Shown: piece by piece, positions 1 to 7,991 of the stretch
Layout of the letters: each line of letters begins with the position of its first letter
Position numbering within the stretch: position 1 is the stretch's first letter
Assembly (NCBI GenBank): GCA_002070185.1
Contig: MWCT01000011.1
Span: forward strand, 61,529 to 125,528
DNA: 64,000 nucleotides
Reading direction: 5' to 3'
Source of the DNA: a candidate division BRC1 bacterium ADurb.Bin183
GTDB taxonomy: Bacteria > Sumerlaeota > Sumerlaeia > MWCT01
Translations under genes and position numbers: made by a program
The notes under the pieces: generated by a model
Database searches by the model: none
Told to the model about the DNA's origin: nothing
The model's input: the letters and a program-made list of their open reading frames with translations, nothing else

Positions 1-142
1 TCTTTGAGATAAAGAGCGGCGCGCAGCCCTCTTTGAGCAAACCTTGGGCAAGCGCAATACACCGCATAATATGACCAAGACCGATTTGCGCGGAGCCGTC
101 CGCGCGGATGAGTACTGTTGCAGGCTTTTTATTACCGCTCAT
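1..142 (-). CDS. pseG: PseG-like UDP-sugar hydrolase, N-terminal fragment
   Basis: Only the first 47 residues lie in the window; the gene runs off the left edge. The N-terminus contains RADGSAQIGLGHIMRCIALA, the hallmark of PseG/SpsG-type proteins. PseG removes UDP from UDP-2,4-diacetamido-2,4,6-trideoxy-L-altrose just before the synthase step of pseudaminic acid synthesis. The start codon at 142 overlaps the TGA of the upstream cytidylyltransferase gene (ATGA, 139-142), so the two are translationally coupled at the end of the sugar operon. The family call rests on this motif and the operon; substrate is inferred. Confidence 0.8.
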   Translation of the reverse strand, partial: MSGNKKPATVLIRADGSAQIGLGHIMRCIALAQGLLKEGCAPLFISK

Positions 143-897
143 CGCTGGCGCCGTCCTTCGTTGATTGCGCAAATTTCGGGATGCGCCTCAAGGAGTGCAA
201 GGATTTCTGGTGTTGTGAAAAATGGATTTTCAGGATAGAGGCGTTCGTAAACCGATTTTACAAATTCATAATCCTCGGGATAATCGAGCGTCCAACGCAT
301 GTGGAAAAAATTTTTTTCCTGCGAATAATTTCGGAGGGTAAACATTTCTGGATGGCGTCGGATATAAGGGGTAACATGCTTGCGTTCATACGGTTCTTGC
401 GCCTCACAAAAAGCCTTTTCCAGCGCAACGAATGAAAAAATCTCAATATCGAGACCATGCGGATAAGTTGGCGGATTATTGTTGGAAAGATAATCGCACG
501 GAGTTTGTGATTTTTGCGATTGACAAAAGACATCAATCATTTGACCTGCGAGTTCGTAATCAAGGAGCGGGCAATCGGATGTAATGCGAACGATGAATTG
601 CGCGTCATATTTTTTTGCCGCTTCGTAATATCGGGCAAGGACATCGTCAATGGAGCCGCGATAGACGCCGACCTTCTCAGGGGGGTATTTGGCGCAGATG
701 TCCACAATCTGAGAGGCGTCGGGCTCCAAAGTGGTTGCGATGATGACACCTTTTGAATTTTTAATACGGAGGCAGCGTTCAATATCATGCTCAAGGATAG
801 TTTTCCCGCAAATGGTTTTAAGCACCTTAGCGGGCAGCCGTGTCGAGCCGACCCGCGCCTGCATGATGACAAAAATGTTATGAGGGTTTTGATTCAT
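139..897 (-). CDS. SpsF/NeuA-type cytidylyltransferase
   Basis: A 252-residue nucleotidyltransferase whose N-terminus IMQARVGSTRLPAKVL is the nucleotide-binding signature of the SpsF/acylneuraminate cytidylyltransferase family. In this operon it most likely activates the finished nonulosonic acid as its CMP derivative (the PseF/LegF role), or a related sugar. It overlaps the preceding formyltransferase gene by 20 bp and the following pseG by 4 bp, so it is deep inside one transcription unit. The family is clear from sequence; the exact sugar is inferred from neighbours. Confidence 0.8.
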   Translation of the reverse strand: MNQNPHNIFVIMQARVGSTRLPAKVLKTICGKTILEHDIERCLRIKNSKGVIIATTLEPDASQIVDICAKYPPEKVGVYRGSIDDVLARYYEAAKKYDAQFIVRITSDCPLLDYELAGQMIDVFCQSQKSQTPCDYLSNNNPPTYPHGLDIEIFSFVALEKAFCEAQEPYERKHVTPYIRRHPEMFTLRNYSQEKNFFHMRWTLDYPEDYEFVKSVYERLYPENPFFTTPEILALLEAHPEICAINEGRRQR

Positions 898-1552
898 CTG
901 GCGCCTTGAAAATTTTTAGAATATATTTATGCCCCTTGTAATGAAAAAACGCCGGATAGCGCTCATTATCAACCACACGCAAAAGATTAAATTGCTCGGC
1001 GATGGATTTATCTACGGATAATTCGCTATGGGATGGCAGACGCTTTTCGTAAAAAGTGGGTTCGCCTTCCTGTTCCTTTGCGCTGGTTGCGATTTTATCA
1101 TACTCATCAAGAAATCGAATGAGCATTGAGTTTATAGTTTCGCCGAGGGTATGAAGCATTTCAGGCAAAAGCTCATAACCTTTGAATTTCAAAATCTCTT
1201 GAAGATAGATTTTCCCGCTATCCAAAGACTCCTGAGCCTCAAAAAGCGTTACAGGAATTTCATTTCTTCCCTCAAGAATCTGCCAGTTGAGGGGCGACCA
1301 GCCGCGTCCTTTGGGAAGCGGGCTTGCATGGGCGACGAGATTGTGCTTATGTTTTCGGAGAAATTCACCCGGGAGGATTCGGCTATAGCTCAGGATACAA
1401 ACAACATCAAGCGGTTCTTGCAATTCATCCGGTTTGAAACCAAAAGAAACAAAATAACCTTTTTGCCTAAGCGCATCTTTTAGTTTCTCACAATATGGAA
1501 TCGTCCACGTATTTTTTGAAGTCATAATTCCGATTCTTTGAATGCCGCTCAT
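878..1552 (-). CDS. Formyltransferase-fold protein
   Basis: A 224-residue protein of the methionyl-tRNA/sugar formyltransferase fold. It carries HASPLPKGRGWSPLNWQI near residues 74-91, matching the conserved His and the LPxxRGxxP segment of the family, and a downstream LDSGKIYLQE segment typical of the formyl-donor binding half. In sugar clusters such proteins formylate an amino group of a UDP- or free amino sugar using N10-formyl-tetrahydrofolate. Here it may decorate the nonulosonic acid. It begins 4 bp after pseI ends. A role as the acyl transfer step replacing PseH is possible, since no GNAT acetyltransferase is visible in this part of the operon. Confidence 0.7.
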   Translation of the reverse strand: MSGIQRIGIMTSKNTWTIPYCEKLKDALRQKGYFVSFGFKPDELQEPLDVVCILSYSRILPGEFLRKHKHNLVAHASPLPKGRGWSPLNWQILEGRNEIPVTLFEAQESLDSGKIYLQEILKFKGYELLPEMLHTLGETINSMLIRFLDEYDKIATSAKEQEGEPTFYEKRLPSHSELSVDKSIAEQFNLLRVVDNERYPAFFHYKGHKYILKIFKAPDESKPS

Positions 1553-1556
1553 AATT

Positions 1557-2609
1557 TCACCCGATTAATTCCCAACCAAGGGGCGTTCCCTGAGAGATAT
1601 TTTTTACCGCCTTTGTTCCGATAATATTTTCCAGATATTTAGGCGGCAGCCCATATCCCGGTCGTATGGAACGTACGTTTTCTTTTGTGAATGGCTCGCC
1701 TTTTTTGATATCCTTCACAACAAAAAGGGAGCGGCGGAAGATGCGGCTGCTGATTTCGTGCGCGCTGGCTTGATACGATACGCCGCCTTTTGCTTTTTCC
1801 ACAATGCGAACGGCTTCTATCATTGCCTTAAGTTCGGCTGGTTCAATTGAGAAAAAGGAATCAGGTCCTTTGCGCGCTCGGGAAAGCGTGAAGTGTTTTT
1901 CAATCATGCACGCGCCGAGCGTTACGGCGGCGATGGGGACGGCTATTCCCAGAGTGTGGTCAGAAAGTCCTGTTGGGACATCAAAGGCATCCGCCAGATG
2001 GGCAATGGTTAGCAGATTCATTTCTTCTGGCGGGGCGGGATAGGCGCTGTTGCATTTGAGGAGGAGGAGCTCTTTGCAGCCGGCATCGCGCGCCGCTGCG
2101 ACGGCTTCTTCGATTTCCGAAAGCGTTGCCATGCCTGTAGACATGATGAGCGGCTTGCCCGTTTCGGCGGCTTTTTTTATGAGGGGCAAATCAACCAATT
2201 CAAAGGATGCAATCTTATGGCATGGGACATTCATTTCTTCAAGGAAGTCAACGGCGGTTTCATCAAAAGGCGTGGAGAAAAGGATGATGCCGAGTTCGTC
2301 GGCGATTTTTTTTAGTTTGGGCTGCCAATCCCATGGAGTAAAAGCTTCTTGATAAAGTTCATGAAGCGTGCGCCCTGCCCAAGGACCTTCCTTGATTTTG
2401 AAATATTCATTATCGCAGGGAATAGTCAGCGTGTCTGCGGTGTAGGTTTGGATTTTGACGCCATCGGCGCCTGCGGCTTTGGCGGCTTTGATGTGTTCCG
2501 CGGCGGCTTCGTAACTTTGGTTATGATTGGCGGATATTTCGGCGACGATGAAGGCGGGCTGACCTTCGCCGATTTTGCGTCCAGCGATTTCAATAACTCT
2601 TTGTCTCAT
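1557..2609 (-). CDS. pseI: Pseudaminic acid synthase (NeuB family)
   Basis: A 350-residue NeuB-family synthase that condenses phosphoenolpyruvate with a 6-deoxy-2,4-diacetamido hexose to form a nonulosonic acid. The N-terminal TIM barrel is recognisable from FIVAEISANHNQ and DGVKIQTYTADT, and the catalytic region from STGMATLSEIEEAV and SDHTLGIAVPIAAV. The last 65 or so residues are the SAF (antifreeze-like) domain, including RRSLFVVKDIKKGEPFT. The KIQTYTADT form and the length fit PseI better than NeuB. It shares one base with the pseC stop (TAATG). Confidence 0.88.
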   Translation of the reverse strand: MRQRVIEIAGRKIGEGQPAFIVAEISANHNQSYEAAAEHIKAAKAAGADGVKIQTYTADTLTIPCDNEYFKIKEGPWAGRTLHELYQEAFTPWDWQPKLKKIADELGIILFSTPFDETAVDFLEEMNVPCHKIASFELVDLPLIKKAAETGKPLIMSTGMATLSEIEEAVAAARDAGCKELLLLKCNSAYPAPPEEMNLLTIAHLADAFDVPTGLSDHTLGIAVPIAAVTLGACMIEKHFTLSRARKGPDSFFSIEPAELKAMIEAVRIVEKAKGGVSYQASAHEISSRIFRRSLFVVKDIKKGEPFTKENVRSIRPGYGLPPKYLENIIGTKAVKNISQGTPLGWELIG

Positions 2610-3769
2610 TATTCATACCTCGCCAATACATCTTTGATTGTTTGAATCACATATTGAGTTTCATCCTCAGTCATCCCGGGAAAAACGGGGAGGGAGATTT
2701 CAGCGGCGTAGAGATTTTCCGCTTCGGGACAAAGTCCGGGCGCGAATCCTAATTTGCGATAATAGGGATGCCAATAAACTGGGATGTAATGCACCTGCAC
2801 CCAGAGACCGGCGGCTCTGAGGGCGTCGAATATCTCGCGTCGTTTTGCGGTAAGGGCGCCTTGCAGCCGCGCGGCAACAAGATGCCACGACGAGCGCGCA
2901 AAAGATTTTTCGAACGGAATGGCAATGCGGGGGTCGTCCGCAAAGGCTTGCTGATATTTGGCGACGATTTTTTTCTTGTCTTCAATAAAGCGGTCAATTT
3001 TTGCAAGTTGCGTGCAGCCGAGGGCGCATTGGATATCTGTGATGCGAAAGTTGTATCCAAGTATTTGCATTTCATAAAACCATGCGCCGGCGTTCTTTTT
3101 TTCCAAAAGCGCGGGATCTTTTGTAATGCCATGCGAACAAAAAAGACGCAGTTTGGCATAATAATCGGGGTTATTCGTTGTGACGGCGCCTCCCTCTCCC
3201 GTAGTTATGGGCTTAACGGGGTGAAAGCTGAAGACGCTCATATCGGAATGCGCGCCGATTTTTTGCCCTTTATATTGCGCGCCGATGGCGTGGCAGGCAT
3301 CTTCGATAACAAGGAGGCTATGCTGCCGCGCAATATCGCTTATCGCGTCAATATCAACGGGATGTCCGCCGTAATGAATCGGGACGATGGCTTTTGTTTT
3401 TGCGTTAATCTTATGTTCAATCTGGGCAGGATTGATGTTGCCCGTGTCCGGCTCGATGTCGGCAAAGACGGGCTTTGCTCCGAGATAAAGGGCGGCATTT
3501 GCGGTTGCGGCGAATGTGTTGGGGGATGTGATAATTTCGTCGCCGGCGCCGATACCGGCGGCAAAATAAGCGGCATGAAGCGCGGCGGTGCCATTGGAGA
3601 AGGCGACAGCATATTTTGCGCCGCAATATTCAGCAAGGGCATTTTCAAAACGTCCGACCACGGGACCTTGCGTCAGGTAATCGGACTTGAGCACATCCAC
3701 AACGGCGGCGATGTCATCTTCTTCGATGAGTTGTCTGCTGTAAGGTAAAATTCTATTCGGGTTTGACAT
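2609..3769 (-). CDS. pseC: UDP-4-amino-sugar aminotransferase PseC
   Basis: A DegT/DnrJ/EryC1 family PLP aminotransferase. Its N-terminus (LPYSRQLIEEDDIAAVVDVL) and the following SDYLTQGP are diagnostic of PseC, which aminates the 4-keto sugar produced by PseB. The PLP lysine lies in SFHPVKPITTGEGGAV. I chose the start at 3769 (MSNPNR) because homologues begin close to LPYSRQ; a longer frame to 3799 adds a non-conserved leader. The gene overlaps the end of pseB by 17 bp, supporting coupled translation. Confidence 0.88.
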   Translation of the reverse strand: MSNPNRILPYSRQLIEEDDIAAVVDVLKSDYLTQGPVVGRFENALAEYCGAKYAVAFSNGTAALHAAYFAAGIGAGDEIITSPNTFAATANAALYLGAKPVFADIEPDTGNINPAQIEHKINAKTKAIVPIHYGGHPVDIDAISDIARQHSLLVIEDACHAIGAQYKGQKIGAHSDMSVFSFHPVKPITTGEGGAVTTNNPDYYAKLRLFCSHGITKDPALLEKKNAGAWFYEMQILGYNFRITDIQCALGCTQLAKIDRFIEDKKKIVAKYQQAFADDPRIAIPFEKSFARSSWHLVAARLQGALTAKRREIFDALRAAGLWVQVHYIPVYWHPYYRKLGFAPGLCPEAENLYAAEISLPVFPGMTEDETQYVIQTIKDVLARYE

Positions 3770-4763
3770 TCTGCACCATCTCCCGCAGTTGTTCAACATT
3801 GAGCCAGAGACTGTTTGTATCGCTGCGATAAGAGAAATTTTCCGGCGCTTTTTTTAGAGAATCATATATTTGTTTTTTGTGCGAATCAAAGAAATAAGTC
3901 GGAAGGATAACGAAAATTCTTTTTCCTTTTTTTTCTAAAAAGACGGTGCTTCGTCCTTCATCTTCTGAAATCAAACTCTCGTGGACTTTTTCGCCCGGGC
4001 GAATGCCGATGATTTTAATTTCGCATTCGGGTAGAATTGCTTTGGCAAGATCCACCACTTTCATGCTGGGGATTTCTGGGATAAAAATCTCGCCGCCTTG
4101 CGCCTCTTCCAGCGCTGTGATGACCAAATCCACGCCCTGTTCAAGAGAAATCCAGAAACGGGTCATACGCTCATCTGTGACGGGGAGACCTTTTTGACCG
4201 TCATTTTTCATTTTTAGGAACAAGGGGATGACGCTGCCGCGGCTGCCGACCACATTTCCATAACGAACAACGGCAAAAGAAATACCGCGTCCGCCCACAT
4301 AGGAATTGGCGGCGACCACAAGTTTTTCCATAGCAAGTTTTGTGGAGCCGTAGAGGTTCACCGGACTGACGGCTTTATCGGTGGAGAGGGCGATTACTTT
4401 TTTCACTCCCCTATCCAAAGCGGCTTCCACGATATTCTGCGCGCCGAGGATATTCGTCCGCACGGCTTCAAAGGGGTTATACTCGCACGCGGGCACCTGT
4501 TTGAGAGCCGCGGCATGAACCACGTAATCCACCCCCTCAAAGGCGCGCATCAGACGTTGTTTATCGCGAATATCTCCTATAAAAAAACGAATGGGGTATT
4601 TATCATTAGGGAATTGTTTTGCCATTTGGAACTGTTTGAATTCATCCCGGCTGAATACGATAATCTTTTTCGGTTTGTGTTTCTGGAAGGCAATCTCTGT
4701 GAAACGCTTCCCGAATGAACCCGTTCCGCCGGTAATCAAAATCGTTTTGTTTTCCAGAATCAT
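3753..4763 (-). CDS. pseB: UDP-GlcNAc 4,6-dehydratase (inverting) PseB
   Basis: A 336-residue extended short-chain dehydrogenase that converts UDP-GlcNAc to the 4-keto-6-deoxy-L-arabino-hexose, the first step to pseudaminic acid. Visible motifs are the NAD-binding ITGGTGSFGKRFTE, the IVFSRDEFKQFQMA segment typical of PseB/FlaA1, and STDKAVSPVNLYGSTKLAME, which replaces the classic YxxxK region in this subfamily. It lies 26 bp after the nucleotidyltransferase gene and feeds PseC directly. Confidence 0.9.
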   Translation of the reverse strand: MILENKTILITGGTGSFGKRFTEIAFQKHKPKKIIVFSRDEFKQFQMAKQFPNDKYPIRFFIGDIRDKQRLMRAFEGVDYVVHAAALKQVPACEYNPFEAVRTNILGAQNIVEAALDRGVKKVIALSTDKAVSPVNLYGSTKLAMEKLVVAANSYVGGRGISFAVVRYGNVVGSRGSVIPLFLKMKNDGQKGLPVTDERMTRFWISLEQGVDLVITALEEAQGGEIFIPEIPSMKVVDLAKAILPECEIKIIGIRPGEKVHESLISEDEGRSTVFLEKKGKRIFVILPTYFFDSHKKQIYDSLKKAPENFSYRSDTNSLWLNVEQLREMVQNVKPE

Positions 4764-4789
4764 TAATTATCCCCTGTCGGAAAATTGAA

Positions 4790-5545
4790 TTAAATAATTG
4801 CGTTTTTGCCTTCGCGATATGCCTGAGCCATGAGCTCATTTGCTTGACGATAATCCGATTCGCGCCCGATATCAAGCCACATGCCTTTGTGCGGATGCGC
4901 CCTTACAATCTCACCCTTTTGAAGCAATCGCGTGATCAGATTATCAAATCCAAAATATTCGTTCTTCGGAATATATTCAAGGCATCGCTTTGATAAGACA
5001 TAGATTCCCATAGACACATCGTAAAATAGTGTCGGCTTTTCTTTGAATGAATCAATCCGGCGATTTTCGGCATCGTATGAAAGGATGCCGAAATCAATAT
5101 CCACATTGCGGCGGCATGTGGCAACGGTCATGATTGCGCCCGATTCAACATGCCCTTTGTAAAGCGCCGGAAGATCCAAATCCGTCAGGATATCGCCATT
5201 CATGACAAAGAAATTTTCGCCGGTATCTTGAATCAAATGGAGAGGTCCCATTGTGCCAAGGGGTTTATCCTCAACAACGTATTCGATATCCACGCCCCAT
5301 TTTTCGCCGGCGCCAAAAAATGTTGTTATCAATTCTGCAAGATGCCCCACGGAGATGATGATGTTTTTCAAACCGCATTCGCTGAATTTGCGGACGACAA
5401 TCTCCAAAATGGGATTATCGCCGATGGGCATAAGCGGTTTGGGAAGAAAAGTCGTATAAGGCATGAGGCGCGTGCCGCGTCCGCCGGCAAGGATGACGGC
5501 TTTTGGCGGGCGGTCGTTGAACGAAGTTTTGATTAAATCATTCAT
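4790..5545 (-). CDS. Sugar nucleotidyltransferase
   Basis: A 251-residue GT-A fold nucleotidyltransferase with the signature PPKAVILAGGRGTRLMPYT at the N-terminus and FVMNGDILTDLDL as the metal-binding segment. It resembles the PtmE/glucose-1-phosphate thymidylyl/cytidylyl group often found in legionaminic acid clusters, where it makes GDP- or UDP-activated amino sugars. The start at 5545 is chosen because it forms an ATGA overlap with the upstream epimerase stop; a frame four codons longer exists. Its nucleotide and sugar preference cannot be read from sequence. Confidence 0.75.
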   Translation of the reverse strand: MNDLIKTSFNDRPPKAVILAGGRGTRLMPYTTFLPKPLMPIGDNPILEIVVRKFSECGLKNIIISVGHLAELITTFFGAGEKWGVDIEYVVEDKPLGTMGPLHLIQDTGENFFVMNGDILTDLDLPALYKGHVESGAIMTVATCRRNVDIDFGILSYDAENRRIDSFKEKPTLFYDVSMGIYVLSKRCLEYIPKNEYFGFDNLITRLLQKGEIVRAHPHKGMWLDIGRESDYRQANELMAQAYREGKNAII

Positions 5546-6540
5546 TTGTTGTAGCAAAACGGTTTATAAAATTGCCGATTTTTTGTATCCTTGAACCATG
5601 CAATAGTTTCATCGAGCCCCGCATCAAGGCTGATCAAGGGTTTCCAGCCGGAAAGCCGCGCGATTTTTTCGTTGCTTCCTAATAGCCGCTCCACTTCGCT
5701 TTTTTCAGGGCGGATGCGAACATCATCTGTTTTGATGCGCGCGTCGGGGTTGATTCGCTCAATAATTTTTTGCGCAAGCGCGCCGATGGAAATCTCGGTT
5801 TGTGCGGCGATATTTATCTCCTCGCCGATGGTTTTGTCCGATTTTGCGATGTCAAGAAATCCCTGCGCTGTATCTTTCACATAAACAAAATCGCGCGTGG
5901 GCGAAAGATTGCCCAGATTTATTTCGTCGGCGTTTGCTAACAATTGTGTAATGATTGTCGGGATAACAGCACGCGCAGACTGCCGCGGTCCGTATGTGTT
6001 GAAGGGACGAACAATCGCAATGGGAAGTTTGAAGGAGCGATAAAAAGATTCGGCAAGGGCATCCGCTCCGATTTTGCTCGCAGAGTAGGGCGATTGCCCC
6101 TGTCTGGGATGTCTTTCATCAATGGGAACATATTGCGCGGTGCCATAGACTTCAGATGTGGAGGTAACCAGAATTTTTTGAACGCCCGCATCCCTTGCCG
6201 CTTGAAGAATGTTCAGAGTCCCTTTGATGTTTGTATCAACATAGCTATCCGGCGAATGATAGCTGTAAGGAATACCAATCAGCGCGGCAAGGTGGAAGGC
6301 GATATCAATGCCTTTCATGGCATCGCGGACGCCGTTCGGGTCGCGCACATCCCCGCAGAATATTTCGATGGAGTCGCGGAGATTGTGGTCAAAAGATTCC
6401 AACCATCCCCAACGATTAAAGGAGTTGTAATGAACAAAGGCGCGGATGTTGGCGCCTGCCGAAGCTGCCGCTTCAACAAGATGACTGCCGATGAATCCCC
6501 CCGCTCCGGTAATCAGTATATTTTTCCCTGCAAGTTGCAT
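5542..6540 (-). CDS. LegB-like NAD-dependent 4,6-dehydratase
   Basis: A 332-residue extended SDR protein with ITGAGGFIGSHLVEAA for NAD binding, STSEVYGTAQYVPIDE and a YSASKIGAD active-site Tyr/Lys. The segment RAFVHYNSFNRWGWLESF is characteristic of the LegB/GlcNAc 4,6-dehydratase subfamily used for legionaminic acid and related 4-amino sugars. It is the first gene of the minus-strand operon reaching the left edge. The operon thus has two different 4,6-dehydratases (this and PseB). Confidence 0.78.
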   Translation of the reverse strand: MQLAGKNILITGAGGFIGSHLVEAAASAGANIRAFVHYNSFNRWGWLESFDHNLRDSIEIFCGDVRDPNGVRDAMKGIDIAFHLAALIGIPYSYHSPDSYVDTNIKGTLNILQAARDAGVQKILVTSTSEVYGTAQYVPIDERHPRQGQSPYSASKIGADALAESFYRSFKLPIAIVRPFNTYGPRQSARAVIPTIITQLLANADEINLGNLSPTRDFVYVKDTAQGFLDIAKSDKTIGEEINIAAQTEISIGALAQKIIERINPDARIKTDDVRIRPEKSEVERLLGSNEKIARLSGWKPLISLDAGLDETIAWFKDTKNRQFYKPFCYNK

Positions 6541-6631
6541 TCATTATTCAATTCAACAAATTTTGTGGAATATGGTAGCGTTACACATACAAATCAAGGA
6601 AAAACGAATTGATATCCGTTTCGAAAAAAAA

Positions 6632-7990
6632 TTAAAGTTTATTAAAGGCGTTTTTAAGTTTCATCGTCCATTCTGATGTTATTTTTTTCATTTCATGTGG
6701 GAATGAATTCAAATCATTTGTTATCATAGGAGGTAAGTTAAATGGTATTGTAAACCATTTTCCACCAAGACCATTTAATATACGCTCCTCTATATCCTTG
6801 TTGGGGTCAGCGGTAGGAAAAATTATTCCACCTTTTTCAAATTTAAGCAAATACATATACGAAATAACCTGATAGATATCACTATTTGGATAATCCCAAT
6901 TTTTATATTTAGCATCCAAAACGCATTTGTTGTCCTCGCTAAAAAAATCGGGTCGAAATGAGCCTTTTCCGTTTTTAACAAATATATGTCGGTTACTTTT
7001 CCTATTGTGATTAAATTTTAATTCCGAAATTAATTTACCGACAAAACATTCCCATAACCATGCGCCATCGAATAATACTCCATAGATTTCCTCTTCTTTT
7101 TTTGGATCATATAGACTCGTCCCCTCATCCATTAAGAGCATTCTTGAGATTTTTCTCAGGTTTTCATACTCAACAAAATATGGATGATTTACTGGCTTAT
7201 TGGTTTGTTTTAAGGTTTTTTGAATATTACGCGAATTGAATGATGGGGTATTCTCAATAACTTGTTTTAAAAACTCAGATACATCAATTTGCGTGAGGAG
7301 AGAGTTATAAAATGAAATCCTTTTTTCTTTTATATAACAATCGGCATGTCTAATTAAATGCATTGTTGGATTATCTGGGGTTCTTTCTCGAAGATTATAA
7401 GATATTTTTCCTAAGAAGGGGATGTTTGTTATAATATGCCGATGACAATCCAACACGCCTTTAAAGTTATAGTTGTTGTATTTGAAATTAATATATTCTT
7501 TATACAATCCTTTAATAATTGCCTTTTTAATATAAAAAGAAAATAAAAAGATGAGCAATAAATCCCATATTTTAGATTCCCCAACCGGAGGCTTCCAGTC
7601 GAGAAAAATCCCTTCAAATGCCATAGAAAGCATATAGGTTAAAAACGGTTGATTAGGATTTATATCTCCTTTCTCATCTTCATCAAATCGAGAGCCAATT
7701 TTAATTAGAGCCTCAAATTGTTCTTTATTGTTTCTATAATAGATAACTCCCATCAGATTAGTCGTCTTATAGGTTTCCTCTTCTTTTTTCAATATATATA
7801 GTTTATCCAATTCGTATGATGCATCATCAGGGTGTATGATTATATTTTTATTTTCCTCTTTCAGTTTCCCAAGATTTTTAGAACTTAACAAATCAAAGAT
7901 TCGCTTGTTTTTTTCAAAATTTTGGTCCGAAGGGATTTGAGAGTTATCTTTTAATAATAAAGGTTCTTCAATTTTGCTGTCATATTTCAT
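6632..7990 (-). CDS. mcrC: McrC-like restriction nuclease subunit
   Basis: A 452-residue protein of the McrC/LlaJI family, the nuclease partner of McrB in modification-dependent (type IV) restriction. A PD-(D/E)xK nuclease core is visible near residues 340-358 as RPDFF followed by CVLDAKYKN. The long N-terminal part would bind the McrB ring. It starts one base after the mcrB stop. Base composition is strikingly AT-rich compared with the sugar operon and the selenium genes on either side, suggesting horizontal transfer as a defence module. Confidence 0.85.
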   Translation of the reverse strand: MKYDSKIEEPLLLKDNSQIPSDQNFEKNKRIFDLLSSKNLGKLKEENKNIIIHPDDASYELDKLYILKKEEETYKTTNLMGVIYYRNNKEQFEALIKIGSRFDEDEKGDINPNQPFLTYMLSMAFEGIFLDWKPPVGESKIWDLLLIFLFSFYIKKAIIKGLYKEYINFKYNNYNFKGVLDCHRHIITNIPFLGKISYNLRERTPDNPTMHLIRHADCYIKEKRISFYNSLLTQIDVSEFLKQVIENTPSFNSRNIQKTLKQTNKPVNHPYFVEYENLRKISRMLLMDEGTSLYDPKKEEEIYGVLFDGAWLWECFVGKLISELKFNHNRKSNRHIFVKNGKGSFRPDFFSEDNKCVLDAKYKNWDYPNSDIYQVISYMYLLKFEKGGIIFPTADPNKDIEERILNGLGGKWFTIPFNLPPMITNDLNSFPHEMKKITSEWTMKLKNAFNKL

Positions 7991-7991
7991 C

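Noticed and set aside
2768..3748. Long plus-strand frame opposite pseC
   Set aside because: It is antisense to a clear PseC gene and shows no family motifs; a shadow of the codon bias.
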